Shown piece after piece: positions 33,732 to 45,757 of a DNA stretch of 64,000 bases. The translations under genes and the position numbers were made by a program. Origin of the DNA: Myotis daubentonii. Lineage: Eukaryota; Chordata; Mammalia; Chiroptera; Vespertilionidae. Numbering within the stretch: the stretch's first letter is position 1; every line of letters begins with the position of its first letter. The DNA lies in NCBI RefSeq assembly GCF_963259705.1, contig NC_081842.1, positions 87,970,433 to 88,034,432 of the forward strand. The letters run 5' to 3'. The notes under the pieces are model-generated. The model saw only the letters and a list, made by a program, of their open reading frames with translations. It ran no database searches and was not told where the DNA came from.

Positions 33732-35526
33732 TACCCTGTGTATACAGCGTACACACACTTTAACAGCTGGTAGATCAATTCTGAAAATGAGATGTATTTT
33801 AATAAGCACTTCCTTCAGAATTATTCAGAGCGTGTGTAGACATTTTGGGGGAACACCCTCCATACTTAAAACTAAATTTGTTTGTACATGGGGCCTTTTG
33901 GGGGCAGTCACTGGGGGACAACTCCCTAACCTTCACTGCTTATCTCTCCTCTATGGGTTAGTTTCTGTAATTGCCACATCCCATCCTTAGGAGGATCACC
34001 TTTCCCGGTGGAGCTGAGGCATGGGGAGTGCTGCGAGAACCAGTCAATGGGGACAGAGAACTGGCCTTCTTGTGCCTCCCAGGCTATGACGCAGGCTGAT
34101 GGGTGAGTGAGCCCCTCCCAGCCCCTGAAAGGTGGTCCACACGTACCAGTTTAGATAACAGAGGATATGAGAAAGGAGTTGTGATGCTGTACACGACTGC
34201 AATCCACCTTCTCCGTTACCATTTGTTGGGAGTCCCCTGGGGAGATCAGTCAGCTTTCATTTCGTGCTGTGGCCTGGTAACAGCCTCCCTTACTCATCAA
34301 GTGATAATGTCCCCAGTCCACTGCAACATTCAACTTTTTTATCTTAGAGAAAGGACAAAACATAACGCTGGATGTGCCAAGAAAAGTCATTTCAGAAGGT
34401 GTTTTTTTCTGCTGCTCAGGGTCCATTTCTCTCTTCCCATTGTCAGTGGAGTGAAGCAAGGACTAACACAACCCGAACAAGGTTGCCATGAGGGCCAAAC
34501 AGACTGGCTCAGGAGAAAAAAATTCAGAAACGCATGTCCTATGTCACAGCACCACCTGTAAGCCATTAGAACCATGTGTAACATGTATGTGTGTCACACT
34601 GTTCCAGGCACTGGCTTGCATAGCCCTCACCACCAGCCCCGGAGCCCTGTGGTGGTTCCATTGCACAGATAAGCAAGCTGAGCCCTCGGAAGGTCCCTGG
34701 CTGGGGGGCCCCAGCCCACACAGGACAGGATTTGGAAGCAAACCCTTCCCTTCACTCCCACCTTCAGAACCTGAGCTCCTAACTCCTGTCTCATCAGCCA
34801 CTGTGGGAGCAAGACTTGTAAGATGGGTTCTTAGGCAGACGTGGCATTCTCCTGGCTCAGCAGTGGGGAAGGGTTTCTGACTTTACATGATAATGAAGAG
34901 AGTGAAGATGGAAATGCTGGTGGGGCCCACCCACATGCGAAATCAGCCTTTCTGTCTGGCCATTCCTTAGGGATTTCCTAGGGGAGCCATTCTCTACTAG
35001 GGGGACTGTCCATCTTCCCAGGAGTCAGGCCCCTAATTCGCCATTCCCTTTGGCTGCCGAGCCTGGTTGTGGGAGGCGCCCAGCCACCCCGACCTCTGGG
35101 GTGTTCCCCAAACGTGGCCCAACCCCACCAAACTCCCGCCCCTGGCCTCCACAGCTCAGCATGGGTGTGGGGATGCTAGCCTTGGGCGCCTCTGAGCCCT
35201 GCAACCTGTCATCGGCCACGCCTCTCCCAACAGGTGGGGCCATCATGGTGAGACTGCTGGTGCCCCTGTCACAGTCTGCCTCACTGCTGCCCCGGCCAGC
35301 AAGGGCCCCACACTGCTGTCGTAGCAGTGGGTGGCCGGCGTGGGCCTGCTGATGGCAGATGGCACTCATTGTGCTGCTGATCCACTTTCCTCATGGCAAG
35401 CTTCCTGGCCCTGCCGCCGCCATCTTTGTTGTGTCAATTTTCATATTCCCTCCTTATTGGTTGTGGGCTCGGTCATCTTTGTTGTGGAGTTATGGTTAAT
35501 TTACATATAATGTTCATTAGATAGGA
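33732..35526. other. GC-richer block of unclear origin ending in a Helitron 5' terminus
   Basis: Unlike its AT-rich neighbours. It contains a MIR relic (34590-34800) and no frame that looks coding. Its right edge is GGTTAATTTACATATAATGT then TCATTAGATAGGA|T, a Helitron 5' end on the minus strand. A possible, weak 3' end is CTAG at 34997. It may be host DNA picked up by a Helitron, or simply host DNA beside a truncated one. Confidence 0.4.
34590..34800 (+). repeat. MIR SINE
   Basis: TTCCAGGCACTGGCTTGCAT, ACAGATAAGCAAGCTGAGCC and GAACCTGAGCTCCTAACTCC follow the MIR consensus order. Confidence 0.6.
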
Positions 35527-35574
35527 TAACAAAAATGTCAAGGGCAATATAAGAAAAGTAAAGGCACATCATAC

Positions 35575-36135
35575 TGTGAGATTGCGTATAAAGAGAGACA
35601 ATGGCCAGACCATATATAAACACAGAACACTGACATACAACCTGCAACAAGCAGCCCAGGAAACCAACCCATTATATGAAGAACCAGCCCAGAAAGCAGG
35701 CCTACTATCTACATGTCAGAGTTATAGGAGGTCAGACCACTGTCTCCTGGAAGCCAAACAATAACCTCTGTCACAGTTGGCTCAAACTGGCCAGGACAAC
35801 ATTGATAACTAACAACTCCCCTGAATTTTGTCCCAATTTCCAATTTAAGACTATCAGAGAAAGCCAAATATGTACCCCCTAACCAATCACATAGGGTGCC
35901 CCTCTTCTAGTTAGCCTGCCTACAGCTTCTCCATGCCAACAGCTTCTAATCAGGGCATACCTAAAGCCTTCCTTTTTATACACTATAAAGCTTTCCCATT
36001 CCTCTGCTTGCCTTTGAGTTTTTGCCAAATGCAAGTAATGGTGACTGGCTTTCTTGCTATATAATAAGCTCTGAAAAAATAGCCTTTGTTTATTAGTTGG
36101 TTGGTCTTCATTTATTTCTATGATACTTTTGAACA
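35575..36135 (+). mobile_element. probable solo LTR
   Basis: LTR-like promoter layout: a TATA-like TTTTTATACACTATAAAG near 35970, a downstream AATAAG/TTTGTTTATT region near 36065-36095, and possible TG…CA limits. No target duplication was identified, so the boundaries are tentative. No viral genes flank it. Confidence 0.4.
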
Positions 36136-36254
36136 TGGATGTGTAATTATAAGTCAGTTTCAGGAAACTGAATTCAGTAGGATTAATAACAATATATGAT
36201 CAAATATCATTTTTTGAGATAGTGGAAGAATAGTTTAATATCAAGACTAGCCAA

Positions 36255-36487
36255 CCCTGGCCAGCGTTGTTCAGTGGTTAAAGTGTCAACCCAAGTGTGC
36301 ATGCTGAAGGGTTGAGAGTTTGATTCCCGGTCAAGAGCATGTACTTGGGTTGTAGGTTTGATCCCTGATCCCAGTCAGGCCATGTGTGGAAGGCAACCAA
36401 TTGATTTCTCTCCTTCTCCCTCCCTCCCTCTCTAAAAATCAATGGAAAAAATATCCTTGTGTGAGGATCAACAACAACAAAAAAAGA
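36255..36487 (+). mobile_element. Ves-related SINE (older subfamily)
   Basis: CCCTGGCCAGCGTTGTTCAG head, GTTTGATTCCCGGTCAAGAG B-box region, and an AAAATCAATGGAAAAAATAT tail with (CAA)n. Confidence 0.88.
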
Positions 36488-36512
36488 CATGCCAAAGAAT
36501 TTATGTTTGGAA

Positions 36513-37105
36513 TCTATGTATATAAAATCCTAATATGCAAATAGAGCAAACGGCAGAACAACAGAACAACCAGTAACTATGGCTGGTGCTGACCATCAGG
36601 GGATGTCCAAGGAACATGGCAGGCATCAGCAGCAGGCGGCAGAGCACAGAACATGGTGGGCATTGGCCATGGTGGGATGGTGGAGCAGAGGGCGCCAGAT
36701 CATGGGGGCGCCAGACCAAGGTGGGGTGCTAGTCACTGTAGTCATCGGGGCAAGCCTCCGGTGGTCCCTGACAATTCTTTGCTCCTGCACTGCGGTCCCA
36801 CCTGGTGCTCACACCTGCTGCCAGCACTGGCACCACTTGCACCTGCTGCCGGCGCTGCCCCCACTCTCAACTGCTGCCGGCACCCAGCACCAGCCCCTAT
36901 CGCTCTGCGCCATCAGCGGGTGTGAGCAGCGGCTGCTGGCCCCAATCGCTCCTCAGGGCTTTTCCACCTCCCCCAGGTCCTGAGGGGTGATTGGGGCAGC
37001 AGCGGCCACTTGCACCCGCTGCTGGTGCTGGCCCCACTTGCACCCACTGCTGGTGCTGGCCCCAATCGTTCCGTGCTATCAGCAGGTGCAAGCAGGGCTG
37101 ATGCC
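36513..37105 (+). mobile_element. Helitron, 3'-truncated, GC-rich repeats
   Basis: A|TCTATGTATATAAAATCCTA then ATATGC is a Helitron 5' end. The body has repeats of the type GCTGGCCCCACTTGCACCCA. No CTAG hairpin was found; the right limit is approximate. Confidence 0.6.
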
Positions 37106-37469
37106 ATCAGAAATAAAAGATGTGAGAATTAAAGATATAATAAAAGATGATTTTATTAGTACAAACCATATAATTAGTATAAGCCAAGAAGTAAAAGTCT
37201 GAAAATTACCTAGTTTTAGTGAGATTACAGAGCAGTGAGAACTCCCATACACTGTCTTGGGCATGTATATTAATTAATATAAATACTAGGATGAGCAATT
37301 TGGCAGTATAATAAATTTTAAAATTCACACATTATAACCCTGTACTGTTTAATGTGGCTGTTGAATATGTGAAAATGTGACTAGACTGAATTCTGATGTG
37401 TTCTAAGTGTTAAACAGATTTTGAAGATTAGGGCAATAAAAATCTCACTAATATTTGCTACATTAATTC

Positions 37470-37890
37470 AAGATGTCTCAATCTTGACCATATTAACATT
37501 TAAGAGGGGATGGATAGTTTCTTTGTTGGGGGTTATCCTTTGCATTGTATGATATTTAGCAATTTCCTGACCTCTACTTAGTCATGACCTAGAACAGTGG
37601 TCAGCAAACTCAGTAGTCAACAGAGCCAAATATCAACAGTACTTCTTCAAAATAGACTTGCCCAGGCCGAAAACCGACTTCTGTGCATGGGCCACGAAAT
37701 TTCAATCACACTGTATGTGCACGCCCGCACGTGGTATTTTGTGGAAGAGCCACACTCAACGGGCCAAAGAGCCGCTGTTTGCCGACAACTGACCTAGAAC
37801 ATCTAAAACATCTTCCTAGTCATGACGATCCAAAATGTGTGCAGACATTGCCAAATATCTCCTGGGGACAAAAACCACCCTGAGCAACAA
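37470..37890 (+). repeat. MER5A-like hAT relic, split by a younger hAT
   Basis: The left part (ATCCTTTGCATTGTATGATA, CCTGACCTCTACTTAG) and right part (CCAAAATGTGTGCAGACATT then GCCAAATATCTCCTGGGG) together form a diverged MER5A-type element. The 197-bp insertion at 37595 interrupts it. Confidence 0.65.
37595..37791 (+). mobile_element. non-autonomous hAT transposon
   Basis: CAGTGGTCAGCAAACT…GTTTGCCGACAACTG terminal inverted repeats, flanked by a perfect 8-bp duplication ACCTAGAA (37587-37594, 37792-37799). It resembles the widespread CAGTGGTCGGCAAACT group. A related copy is at 52492. Confidence 0.9.
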
Positions 37891-37899
37891 CAATTCTTT

Positions 37900-38127
37900 T
37901 TTTTCTTTTTTTTAAATATATTTTTTTATTGATTTTTTACAGAGAGGAAGGGAGAGAGATAGAGAGTTAGAAACATCGATGAGAGAGAAATATCGATCAG
38001 CCGCCTCCTGCACATCTCCTACTGGGGATGTGCCCGCAACCCAGATACATGCCCTTGACCGGAATTGAACCTAGGACCTTCCAGTCCGCAGGCCGACGCT
38101 CTATCCACTGAGCCAAACCGGTTTCGG
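37900..38127 (-). mobile_element. Ves SINE
   Basis: Antisense, full length. Tail ATATATTTTTTTATTGATTT, head ending ...TCCACTGAGCCAAACCGGTT. 11-bp duplication CAACAATTCTT at 37889-37899 and 38128-38138. Confidence 0.95.
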
Positions 38128-38324
38128 CAACAATTCTTAATTACTTGTTGAAATGGAAAACTTTTTGGTACATGGTATTAAATAAAATACAGTATTAAAA
38201 TTAATTTTACTTATTTCTTTTTATTTTCTAGTATAATTACAAAAGTTTAAAATTATATATGACATGTTATTTTTTTATTTGAAGGCACTGTTATAATCAT
38301 CAATTTCATGTTAGATGCTCTAGT

Positions 38325-38510
38325 GCGATGTTTCTCTAATGCTTAATGTACCTAGAACTTACTTGATGATCTTATGAAATTCAGATTATGATTCAGTATA
38401 TTTGAGATGGGGGTGAGATTCTACATTTCTAACAAGATCCTAGGTGATACCTAAACAGCTAATCCACACACCAAATGCTGCACAGCATGTCTCTTGAGAA
38501 CTTCTCACAC
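38325..38510 (-). repeat. MER20-like hAT relic
   Basis: Blocks TTCAGATTATGATTCAGTAT, ATTTCTAACAAGATCCTAGG and TCTTGAGAACTTC follow the MER20 order at high divergence. Confidence 0.55.
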
Positions 38511-38772
38511 ATATGAAAAATAAGAAATGAAAACTAATGTTCCTGGTGACTATAGTTAATCATACTGTATTCCGTATTTGAAAGCTCTAAGCGAGTAAAT
38601 CTTAAAAGTCCTCATCACAAGAAAAAAATGTTTGTAACTATGTATGAGGATGGGTGTTAATTAGACTTATTGTGGTGATCATTTTGCAATATATACAAAT
38701 AGCAAGTAATTATATTGTATACTTGAAAATAACATAGTTATGTCAATTATACCTCAATAAACTTTTAAAAGA
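38511..38772 (+). mobile_element. old L1 (L1MA/L1MB-like) 3' end
   Basis: TAGACTTATTGTGGTGATCA then TTTTGCAATATATACAAATA and TCAATTATACCTCAATAAAC are typical of mammalian L1MA/L1MB 3'UTRs. Sense orientation. Confidence 0.75.
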
Positions 38773-38915
38773 TGTCAATGCAATATTGTATATGATAATA
38801 AAAATATAAATTAACTATTAAACCAAAAACTGAATACATAAATAGTTATAAATTCACACTATGCAGTTATATAATATACATGTATGTATGTGTGTATATA
38901 TGTGTTATATATACA

Positions 38916-39297
38916 CTAGAGGCCTGGTGCACAAAATTTGTACACTCGTGGGGGTGGGGGCTCCCTCAGCCCTGACTGCGCCCTCTTGCAGTCCAGGAGT
39001 CCTCAGGGGATATCCGATTGATGGCTTAGGCCCGCCTCCTGGGGGACCAGGCCTAAGCAGACAGTTGGACATCCTTAACACTGCCGTGGAGGTGGGAGAG
39101 GCTCCCGCCACCACCGCTGTGCTCGCTAGCCATGAGCCCAGCTTCTGGCTTAGCAGTGCTCCCCCTGTGGAAGTACACTGACCATCAGGGGGCAGCTCCT
39201 GTATTGAGTGTCTGCCCCCTGGTGGTCATTACGCATCATAGTGACTGGTCATTCCACCATTCAGTTGATTTACATATTAGCCTTTTATTACATAGGA
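38916..39297 (-). mobile_element. complete Helitron with CTCF-like motif pair
   Basis: A|CTAGAGGCCTGGTGCACAAAATTTG at the left, ...CCTTTTATTACATAGGA|T at the right, 382 bp. Same family as 2726-3196. The motif arms lie at 39182-39196 (CCATCAGGGGGCAGC, one change) and 39212-39225 (CTGCCCCCTGGTGG). Confidence 0.9.
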
Positions 39298-39409
39298 TAT
39301 TTTCATGTATATGAAAATAAATTATCTATACGTTGTAATAAAAATATCTCAACACATTCTAAATAAAAAACATACATTATTAACATGTTAAATACATTAT
39401 GATAAAGTA

Positions 39410-39649
39410 CAGTGGGGCCTTGACTTACGAGTTTAATTCGTTCCTTGACGGAGCTCATAACTCAAATTACTCGTATGTCAAATCACTGTGACATTTGCTG
39501 CGCCAACTAGCTAGCGGTGGGGTATCTGAAGCTGGCTCGTAAACCGAATTTTTTTGAGCTTGCAACTCAAAGCAAAAAATTGGCTGAGAGATTGCTCGTA
39601 TCTCAAAAAAACTCGTTAGTCAGGACACTCGTAAGTCAAGGCCCCACTG
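39410..39649 (+). mobile_element. Tc1/mariner-type miniature transposon
   Basis: 240 bp, with inverted repeats perfect over 23 bp starting CAGTGGGGCCTTGACTTACG, flanked on both sides by TA (39408-39409, 39650-39651). No transposase. The terminal motif resembles Tigger/mariner-class elements. Confidence 0.88.
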
Positions 39650-39691
39650 TACATACAAAGCTTTAAAACATACAAAAGACTATATTGTTGT

Positions 39692-40559
39692 GGCTCCAGG
39701 GTGGCAGAGGGCAGGCCCAATCCCTAGGTGCAGCCCCTGGTCGGGCTCAGAGCAGGGCCGATTGGGGAGTTGGGGTTCCCCCCCATCATGCACAGAGCAG
39801 GGCGGATCGGGAGGTTGCAATGCCACCCTCTGTCACGCTGAGGATAGGGCCGGGAAGCCTCTTGGCTCTGCTGATCCCGGTGCTGGGAGGCATATTACCC
39901 TTTTACTATATAGGATAGAGGCCTGGTGCACAGGTGGGGCTGGCTGGTTTGCCTTGAAGGGTGTCCTGGATCAGGGTGGGGGTCCCCACTGTGGTACCTG
40001 GCTAGCGTGGTTGAGGGGCTGATGGTTGTTTGCATCTGGTCACACACCCTTCAGGTTGGGGGTCCCCACTGGGGTGCCTGGCCAGTCTGGGTGAGGGGCT
40101 GAGGGCTGTTTTCAGGCTGGCGGGTGATTGAAGCTCCCAACTGCTCCTTTTTTCTTTTTTTTTTATTCTGGGCCACCTTTATCTCTGAGGCTTGGCTCCA
40201 GCTCTTAGGCCTCCGCTGCTGAAAGCAGGCTTCTGGCCTTTGTTTACCTTCTGTATTTGAAACAATGTTGCGATCCTGCTGGCTTAAGCCCGGCCCACTA
40301 AAGCAGGTTTCTGGGGTTTTGTTTAGCTTCTATATTTGTAACATAGTTGCTTAGAGTTTCAGCTCAGAGGCCAGCAGCGGCAGGTGGGGAATGTTGGAGT
40401 ACTCTGTCACTGAAGCAAGCAAGCCTCATGTTCGCTTTAAGCTGCCTGGCTGCCGGACGCCATCTTGGCTGGCAGTTAATTTGCATATTGCCCTGATTAG
40501 CCAATGGGAAGGGTAGCGGTCGTACGCCAATTACCATGTTTCTCTTTTATGAGTGTAGA
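39692..40559 (-). mobile_element. composite Helitron, 3'-truncated
   Basis: The left part enters in the middle of the first unit (GGCTCCAGGGTGGCAGAGGG) and lacks the hairpin. The unit junction is at 39890-39922. The right end is CTCTTTTATGAGTGTAGA|T. It carries the same YY1/octamer/CCAAT module (40457-40510). Its minisatellite has shrunk to two or three units. Confidence 0.8.
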
Positions 40560-40619
40560 TGTCTTCTTAAGAAAGCAATATTTTCCAATTCACTTTTTGG
40601 TTTTCCTCTTTTATTAGAT

Positions 40620-40824
40620 AGGATTGATTTTTTACAGAGAGGAAGGGAGAGGGATAGAGAGTTAGAAACATCGATGAGAGAGAAATATCTATCCGCTCTC
40701 TCCTGCACACCCCCTACTGGGGATTTGCCGACAACCAAGGTATATGCCCTTGACCAGAATCAAACCTGGGACCCTTCAGTCCACAGGCCGATGCTCGATC
40801 CACTGAGCCAAACCAGTTAGGGCC
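40620..40824 (-). mobile_element. Ves SINE lacking its A-rich tail
   Basis: TTGATTTTTTACAGAGAGGA to CCAAACCAGTTAGGGCC. The tail is missing, and the left flank ends CTCTTTTATTAGATAGGA, which looks like another Helitron 5' end directly abutting the SINE. Confidence 0.88.
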
Positions 40825-41325
40825 CCATAAATATTTAATAAATTTCTATAAAAAGGCAAATATGATTTACAGAAAAGTCATGTTAGTGATTACTGCTGGG
40901 GAGTGCAAGATATGCTTAGGATCCTAGGTGGTTGTATACACAGGGGTTACAACAAAACCATACAGACACATACATATATGCATAATTTCAGTGGTGGAAT
41001 CATATGAAAACTGCATGTGATTTATTTTATAATTTGAATAGGCTTTCACTTAAAACAAATCATAAATGATATATTTTCTCTCCATTTCTAACTCTCATTA
41101 AATCTTAAATACAGTTTGGCTGAGTCCTCTTTACTCTATTTTCTTCTTCCAACATATGTGTATGCTCAAGAACATTATCCATGCCCAATGGTTGTTAACA
41201 AGATATCTTCCTAAAGAAAGTAGTTCTAGTCCTCACATAAATGTAGGTGAAATAAAAGAAGCAACAATTTTTTCACTAGGAAAAAACATAACATGTGTGT
41301 ATCCTAGTATATCATGTAGGGATCA

Positions 41326-41901
41326 TCTATACTAATAAAAAGGTAATATGCTAATTAGAATGAACATCTTCCAGACATCCTCTAGACAAAGCCACATTGG
41401 TGGGGGCCAAGGCAGAGGTGGTTAGGGGCAATCAGGCCAGGAGGGGAAGGCAGTTGCAGGTGATCAGGCTGGCGGTGGGGGGAGAGTTGTGGGAGAGCAG
41501 GCCAGGAAGTGGGGGCCAGTTGGGGGTGAGTGGCAGTGGGGGGCAATTGGGGGTGAGCAGACGGGCAGTGGAGGGAAGTTGGAGGAGAACAGGCTGGCCG
41601 GGGAGGGCAGTTGGGGGCAATCAGGCCATTGGGGGGTGCAGTTGAAGGCAAGAAGGCTGGAAGGGGAGCAGTTAGGGGCGAGCAGGCCAGCAGGCAGAGT
41701 GGTTAGGGGCAATTGGGCAGGCAGGCAGGTGAGCGGTTAGGAGCCAGCAGTCCCAGATTCCAAGAGAGATGCCCCAGAGATCGTGCCTAAACCGGCAGTC
41801 GGACATCCCCTGAAGAGTCCCAGATTGGAGAGGGTGCAGGCCAGGCTGAGGGACACCATCCCCCCCATCCTGTGCACGAATTTCATGCACTGGGCCACTA
41901 G
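41326..41901 (+). mobile_element. complete Helitron with G-rich short repeats
   Basis: A|TCTATACTAATAAAAAGGTA start; GTGCACGAATTTCATGCACTGGGCCACTAG|T end. The interior has about 25-bp units of the GGCAGTTGGGGGCAATCAGG kind. Frames reading through it are compositional. Confidence 0.92.
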
Positions 41902-42392
41902 TGTATGTATAAAAAACACTTTTCTATAAATGATCGTCTAGGTTTTTTCCAATCTTTTTGTATCATAAAGAAACATAATGCTTACTTGTTTATATAACTC
42001 TACGCAGTTAAATGATAATTTTTAAAAAATAAATTCCAAGGAAAATGACTGTAAGAATAGTAGTTATGTATATTTTTAAGATTTTGATGTTATTGTCAAA
42101 TTATCATCCAGCTATGTCATATAACTTTACATCAATTGGTTGCAATGTATAAAATATACATTGAATATACAAAATGTAACAACTCATAGGATCCACTTTC
42201 TATTTCCCAATTGATATATATTATATTCTCATGGTCAGCTCTTTCTATTTAATATTTTTTCTATTACTTTTCAGATGATCTTTTTCTTTAAATGTAGTCG
42301 TGATTTTTGAATCCTCTTGCCTATCTTAAATGTGATCTCATCTGTACAAGATCTGACAGAAATTTCTTGATCTTTCTGGCATGTTATTTTTT

Positions 42393-42630
42393 TTTTAGAC
42401 ATATGTTCTTTTTTAAAAAATATATTTTATTGATTCTTTACAGAGAGGAAGGGAGAGGGATAGAGAGTTAGAAACATCGATGAGAGAGAAACACCAATCA
42501 GCTGACTCCTGCACACCTCCTACTGGGGATGTGCCCACAAACAAGGTACCTGCCCTTGACCGGAATCGAACCTCGGACCTTTCAGTCTGCAGGCCGACGC
42601 TCTGTCCTCTGAGCCAAACTGGTTAGGGCA
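42393..42630 (-). mobile_element. Ves SINE
   Basis: Full length, antisense. 16-bp duplication TGGCATGTTATTTTTT at 42377-42392 and 42631-42646. Confidence 0.95.
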
Positions 42631-42646
42631 TGGCATGTTATTTTTT

Positions 42647-44829
42647 ATTTTTAATAATCTTTTGGTATCCATACAAGGTGGGAGAGAATTAGATATTTGT
42701 TACTTGTGCATTTTTCCCATAGGTTTCAAGTGGTTTTATTTCCAAATTAGAAAATATTGTTTAAATAATTATTTTAAAAATATTTTGAAGGTAGACACTG
42801 TTATAATTAGGAATATGATAAATAACTGCCAATACAATAGAGAAGTTAAGAACAACTAAATCATAGTCCAAAAAATAATTTAAAAAATCAATAGAAACTA
42901 AATGAGGTATCAACTTTAAAAAATAACCTAAAAGATAGAAAATTAAATAAAAACCAGTTGAATTCTTTAGTTTAATTCCATAGATATTTATTGAATACTT
43001 GGTATGTGTCATAAGCAAGACAGACAAAGGACCTCCATCCATATTTAGTCTAGTACAGAATATATTAAATTGATAATTATAAAAGTGATATATGCCACCA
43101 AAAGAGAAGTTCAGAATGGATAAGGCACATTTCAAATATTTCCTAAAGAAGTTGGAGAAATCCTTGAAAACATTATCACATATATGTGTTCTTCCTCATC
43201 ATCACTGATCAGCTATGCATTAGCCAATATCATATTTAATATTGAATACTAGGAAGGAACACATTTATTGTAATAAATATGACAAGGATGACTGCTGCCA
43301 TCAGTAACATTTTTATGTATGCTCTCACTAAGACAAAAGGTACAAAGAACAATTCAAAAATAATTTTATGGGCAAGAAGCAGATTGATAAAATAACACTT
43401 ATTTCAGAGAATAAAAAAAGATGAAGAGCTTCAATAGTACTGATTCAATATCAACACACATATTTTAGGGTATTATTCTATTCAGAAGACTAGGTTAAAA
43501 AAAAAACAGAAAGAGGGAACAAGGAGTTTTCAGTCTGGTGAATGAAAATAGGCAATAAATGACTGCTTTATAATGTTATTAAGAGAAGTACAAAGAGTGA
43601 ACATAGAGTTTCATGGTAATAGGAAAGCCAACTAACCACTTTGTAAACGAATCAGAACAAGGCTTCCCACAAGATTTCAAGAAAGACAAAATAGAGCCAC
43701 ATAGGATAAAAATGAATAGATAGGAAGATCTTTCTGGATAGCAGAACTATTGATTTAAAAATACAATGTAAGAGAAGTTTTAGTATATTTTATACATTGG
43801 AAAGAAATTAGTATGGCTGAAGCATCCAATAGGAGACTGGAAAATAAGAAATCAGTTTTCTGAGTCAATAATAGTTCAATCACAAAAAGAATTTAGACCT
43901 TTCTACAAAAAACAATGTGCAATAATGAAAGTATTATAAGCAGTGGAGCAACATTATCAAATTAGTGTCTTAGAAATGCATTAAAAAATTACAGCGCATG
44001 TTTAATTAAGAGTTATTGTAGTAATTCCAGGTTATAAATGGCTGTGACCACAACTAGTATAGTGACAGTGGGGTTGAAAAGGAAAGACTAAAGTCTAGAG
44101 ATAATAAAATCATAGAATTCATGGACTTGGAGTGGAGCTGGCAATGATTCCATGATGGGTGATGGTACACACGATGAATTTGAGAATATAGGGGCAAAGA
44201 ACCGTAAACATAAAGATGTAAATTGTAAATATAAAGATGATAAATTTTGTTTTGGCCATGTCGAGTTTGAAATGCCTGTGCAGTGTTCCAAATGGAAATG
44301 CCCACTATTTAGTCCCATGACAGAAAATGTGGAGTGGAGAGGCAGAAATGTGAGTTTTCATTGTATGCAGGAAATCCTAATTCCAGCCATTGGAGATGCA
44401 GATAATAACTTAAGATGAGTAGGTAAGACAACTTCCTTCTCTTCCCAGTAGACCCAGTGGAACAAAGACATTTTTTAAACATTTTTATTAACCCACTTTG
44501 CAAGTGATGAACTTTAGAGCTCATTATTTAAATATTGGCACAGTCAGCATGAGATAGGATTATCTGTACCAGTTAGCTATTCTCTCCTAAAATATGTTAA
44601 CTAAGATTGAATAAGTCATTGGATTTCAGAGTATAGGATCTTAGCATAGAAGAACTTTCCCTAGTAACACATAACTGAAAAGATTATGGAGACATATATT
44701 CTTACCTGTTAAAATGATCTGAAATTTCTTTAGAGATAGGGAAACAGATTAGCATAAATGGCTTAAGGAAACTGTCATCATATCTTATGGGGAAAGAGAA
44801 TAACAATGGGCTAGATACTATTCTGAGCA
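42647..44829. other. AT-rich intergenic DNA, nothing recognised
   Basis: No frame with coding character. It probably holds decayed repeats. Confidence 0.45.
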
Positions 44830-45205
44830 ATAAATGGCTATAAATAAGTACCTCTCAATAATAACCCTAAATGTAAATGAATTAATTGCTACAAACAAAA
44901 GGTGTAGGGTAGCTGAATGGATAGAAAAACATGACCCAACTATATGCTGTCTACAAGAGACCCACCTCAAAACAAAAGACACACACAAGATGAAAATGAA
45001 GGGATGAAAAAAAATTTTCCATGCAAATGGAAAGAAAAAAAAAGCTGGCGAGGCAATACGCTTATCTGACAAAACAGACTTTAAAAGCATCATGCTAAGT
45101 GAAATAAGCAAGTTGGAGAAAAATAAATATCATATGATCTCACTCATTTGTGGAATATAATGAACAATATAAACTGATGAACAAAAATAGAGCCAGAGGG
45201 GAAAA
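44830..45205 (+). mobile_element. L1 remnant with internal deletion
   Basis: An ORF2 endonuclease-region piece (CATGACCCAACTATATGCTG, AAGAGACCCACCTCAAAACA) jumps at about 45090 to the very 3' end (ATCATGCTAAGTGAAATAAG). About 3 kb of L1 is missing. Confidence 0.75.
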
Positions 45206-45326
45206 AATATTCTAGAATATAATAGAAGTAATGCTGTTATTTGCAGATTTTTAATATTTCTACAACTTTTGTGATATACTATGTTAGTACACTTTTGATA
45301 ATATTATCATACTTAAAATCCTTTTA

Positions 45327-45480
45327 TTCTTGAAATATTAATGTTTACTGCAGGTAATATTATTTTTGTAAGATCTTTTTTCTTGAATAATTGGTGTTTA
45401 TTGCATGTAACCTCATATTTAAAATAATTTTTCTTGAAATATTAAGGTTTATTGCACGTAACATTATATTTAAAATCGTG
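45327..45480 (+). repeat. three-copy tandem repeat, 51-53 bp
   Basis: Units starting TTCTTGAAATATTAATGTTT at 45327, 45380 and 45431. Next to it, GTGTGTTTTTTTAAAATAAA then AAAACAC forms a short palindrome. Confidence 0.7.
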
Positions 45481-45757
45481 TGTTTTTTTAAAATAAAAAA
45501 ACACAAAACATTAAGGTAATTATTTAAATTTAGAGTTTAGATTTGTTTGGATTACTAAACTCAGGATTCTGGATGTCAATAATAGTCTGGAAAAGTGATT
45601 TAAAACTATAATAAGCAATAACTGAGTAATTTGTAAAAAAAAAAAAAATTGCAGATGAGAAAACCAGGAGGCACAGGGGGAAAAAAAAAAAAAAGACCGA
45701 TAAGGTATTTCTCAATAGCCAATTATGATTAATTTAACAATAATTATATAGTGGCTA

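Noticed and set aside
34103..34561. 152-codon frame in the GC-rich block
   Set aside because: No recognisable domain, irregular composition, and overlapping frames on the other strand. No support as a gene.
40536..40820. 94-codon frame
   Set aside because: It reads through a Helitron end into an antisense Ves SINE.
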